In this document: positions 5,569-6,267 of the stretch, one piece after another
Numbering within the stretch: position 1 is the stretch's first letter
Layout of the letters: every line of letters starts with the position of its first letter
Source of the DNA: Gammaproteobacteria bacterium
Lineage (GTDB): Bacteria; Pseudomonadota; Gammaproteobacteria; Chromatiales; Chromatiaceae
Assembly (NCBI GenBank): GCA_019136395.1
Contig: JAGVUH010000471.1
Location: 1 to 6,267 of the forward strand
Direction: 5' to 3'
Length of the DNA stretch: 6,267 nt
The notes under the pieces: model-generated
Told to the model about the DNA's origin: nothing
What the model saw: the letters and a program-made list of their open reading frames with translations, nothing else
Databases searched by the model: none
Position numbers and translations under genes: made by a program

Positions 5569-5862
5569 ATGAAAATCACCACGCTCCAGCCCCCTGATCC
5601 CGGGCGTCGCCCCGACGGTCCGGGCGCGCCGGCGGTCAGCGCCGCGGCCCGCCCCCGGGCCTCGGTCCAGACCGCGCTCTCGCCGCTCTCCGCCAGCCTG
5701 CAACAGGCGAACGCGGACCTGCCGCGGGAGGCGCCCCTCGACCAGGTCCGGGTGGCGGACATCCGCCAGGCCCTGCGCGACGGGCGCCTGTCCCCGGACC
5801 CGGCGCGCATTGCCGACGCCCTGCTCGCCCAGGTCGAGGCCCTGGCGGGCGAGCGCCGCTAA
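5569..5862 (+). CDS. flgM: Anti-sigma-28 factor FlgM
   Basis: FlgM binds sigma-28 (FliA) in the cytoplasm and blocks late flagellar genes. When the hook-basal body is complete it is exported, releasing sigma-28. The product is 97 residues, the same size as enteric FlgM. Residues 1-50 are rich in Pro, Ala, Arg and Ser and look disordered, as expected of the exported half. The sigma-binding half is recognisable from about residue 57: LDQVRVADIRQALRDGRLSP then DPARIADALLAQVEAL. It corresponds to the LERVEALKLAIRNGEL and KIADALI segments of the enteric protein. The ATG at 5569 has only a weak GACGG-type ribosome binding site, but no better in-frame start exists nearby. The gene lies behind a sigma-28 promoter and 37 nt ahead of flgN, the classic flgMN pair. 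Confidence 0.94.
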   Translation: MKITTLQPPDPGRRPDGPGAPAVSAAARPRASVQTALSPLSASLQQANADLPREAPLDQVRVADIRQALRDGRLSPDPARIADALLAQVEALAGERR

Positions 5863-5866
5863 CCCC

Positions 5867-5888
5867 CCCGGGCCGCCCCGCGGCCGGG
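5867..5888 (+). repeat. GC stem-loop between flgM and flgN
   Basis: GGCCGC (5871-5876) pairs with GCGGCC (5880-5885) across a CCC loop. The stem extends by three more G-C pairs (5867-5869 with 5886-5888) past a single bulged G. The stem ends two bases before the GAGGAG ribosome binding site of flgN. There is no T-run, so it is not an intrinsic terminator. A role in mRNA stability or in modulating flgN translation is possible but inferred. Confidence 0.45.
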
Positions 5889-5899
5889 ACGAGGAGCCC

Positions 5900-6267
5900 A
5901 TGACCGAAGATTCCGCCGCCGCCTGGCTGACGCACCTGGAAGCCACACTCGCCGCGCTGCACGCCGCCCTGCACCAGACCCAGGCCGGCCTGCTCCACGG
6001 CGCGCCGGACGCCCTGCCGGCGGCCGACGCCGCCCTGCAGGCGCTCACCCACACCCTCGAAGACCTCTACGCCCGGGCGCCGGCGGCGGTGCGGGACGGC
6101 GCGCCGGCCGCGGTGCTGTTTGCCCACCCGCCGGCCCTGGCCGCCCGCTGGACCGCGGCGCGGCAGTTGGCCCACGCCGTCCGCGACCTCAACGCCCACA
6201 ACGGGCGCATCCTGCAGGCCCGGCTCGCCCACCACGACGCGGCGTTGTGCGCCCTGGGCGGGGCCAC
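5900..6267 (+). CDS. flgN: FlgN-family flagellar export chaperone (3' end cut by window)
   Basis: FlgN is a small helical cytoplasmic chaperone for the hook-filament junction proteins FlgK and FlgL. It starts with the ATG at 5900, preceded by GAGGAG with a short three-base gap. The 122 codons visible run open to the window end. The sequence is almost entirely amphipathic helix and very rich in Ala, Leu and His. Residues 6-36 form a first helix (AAAWLTHLEATLAALHAALHQ). The family-like segment LNAHNGRILQARLAHHDAAL at 97-116 resembles the conserved Asn-containing C-terminal helix that contacts FlgK/FlgL. FlgN sequences diverge widely, so the call rests on this segment plus its place directly behind flgM. 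Enteric FlgN is about 140 residues, so perhaps 20-40 are missing. Confidence 0.85.
   Translation, partial: MTEDSAAAWLTHLEATLAALHAALHQTQAGLLHGAPDALPAADAALQALTHTLEDLYARAPAAVRDGAPAAVLFAHPPALAARWTAARQLAHAVRDLNAHNGRILQARLAHHDAALCALGGA

Noticed and set aside
5533..6235. Minus-strand open frames opposite flgM and flgN
   Set aside because: Antisense to two family-matched genes behind a sigma-28 promoter; composition is Gly/Arg/Pro shadow-like.
1..6267. Mobile elements, CRISPR arrays, tRNA/rRNA genes, defence or other accessory systems
   Set aside because: No repeat arrays, transposase-like frames, tRNA-like cloverleaf or foreign-composition block seen. All coding space is explained by flagellar genes.

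Overview
This is a GC-rich (by eye well over 65% G+C) chromosomal window carrying part of a proteobacterial flagellar locus. Every supported gene belongs to the axial rod/hook structure or to its assembly and regulation. The gene set (FlgA, FlgM and FlgN next to FlgB-G), the sequence similarity to enteric homologues, and apparent sigma-54 and sigma-28 promoters suggest a gammaproteobacterium, or less likely a betaproteobacterium, with a Pseudomonas/Vibrio-like flagellar hierarchy. Species and genus cannot be read from the window.

Layout: bases 1-4412 are a minus-strand operon in the order flgB, flgC, flgD, flgE, flgF, flgG (right to left). Only the last few codons of flgG fall outside the window. 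Spacers are 14-32 nt, except for an 88-nt GC-rich gap between flgC and flgD. Bases 4413-4680 are a divergent control region. It holds a good sigma-54 -24/-12 match just ahead of flgB, a second weaker match about 150 bp further upstream, and several strong GC-rich inverted repeats placed where an enhancer for a sigma-54 activator would be expected. Bases 4681-6267 are plus-strand: flgA (P-ring chaperone), then a clear sigma-28 (FliA) promoter, flgM (anti-sigma-28) and the 5' part of flgN (hook-junction chaperone).

How the genes work together: FlgB, FlgC, FlgF and FlgG build the rod, FlgD caps the growing hook, FlgE forms the hook, and FlgA helps assemble the periplasmic P ring around the rod. 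FlgM holds sigma-28 inactive until the hook-basal body is finished and FlgM is exported. FlgN escorts the hook-junction proteins FlgK/FlgL. The promoters fit this order: sigma-54 for the hook-basal body operon, and sigma-28 for flgMN.

I did not find an undescribed system. This is a well-known module. The points worth a second look are regulatory: the promoter and palindrome architecture, an apparently Shine-Dalgarno-less short leader on flgB, and a stem-loop just before the flgN ribosome binding site. Large open frames antisense to the flg genes are GC-driven shadows.
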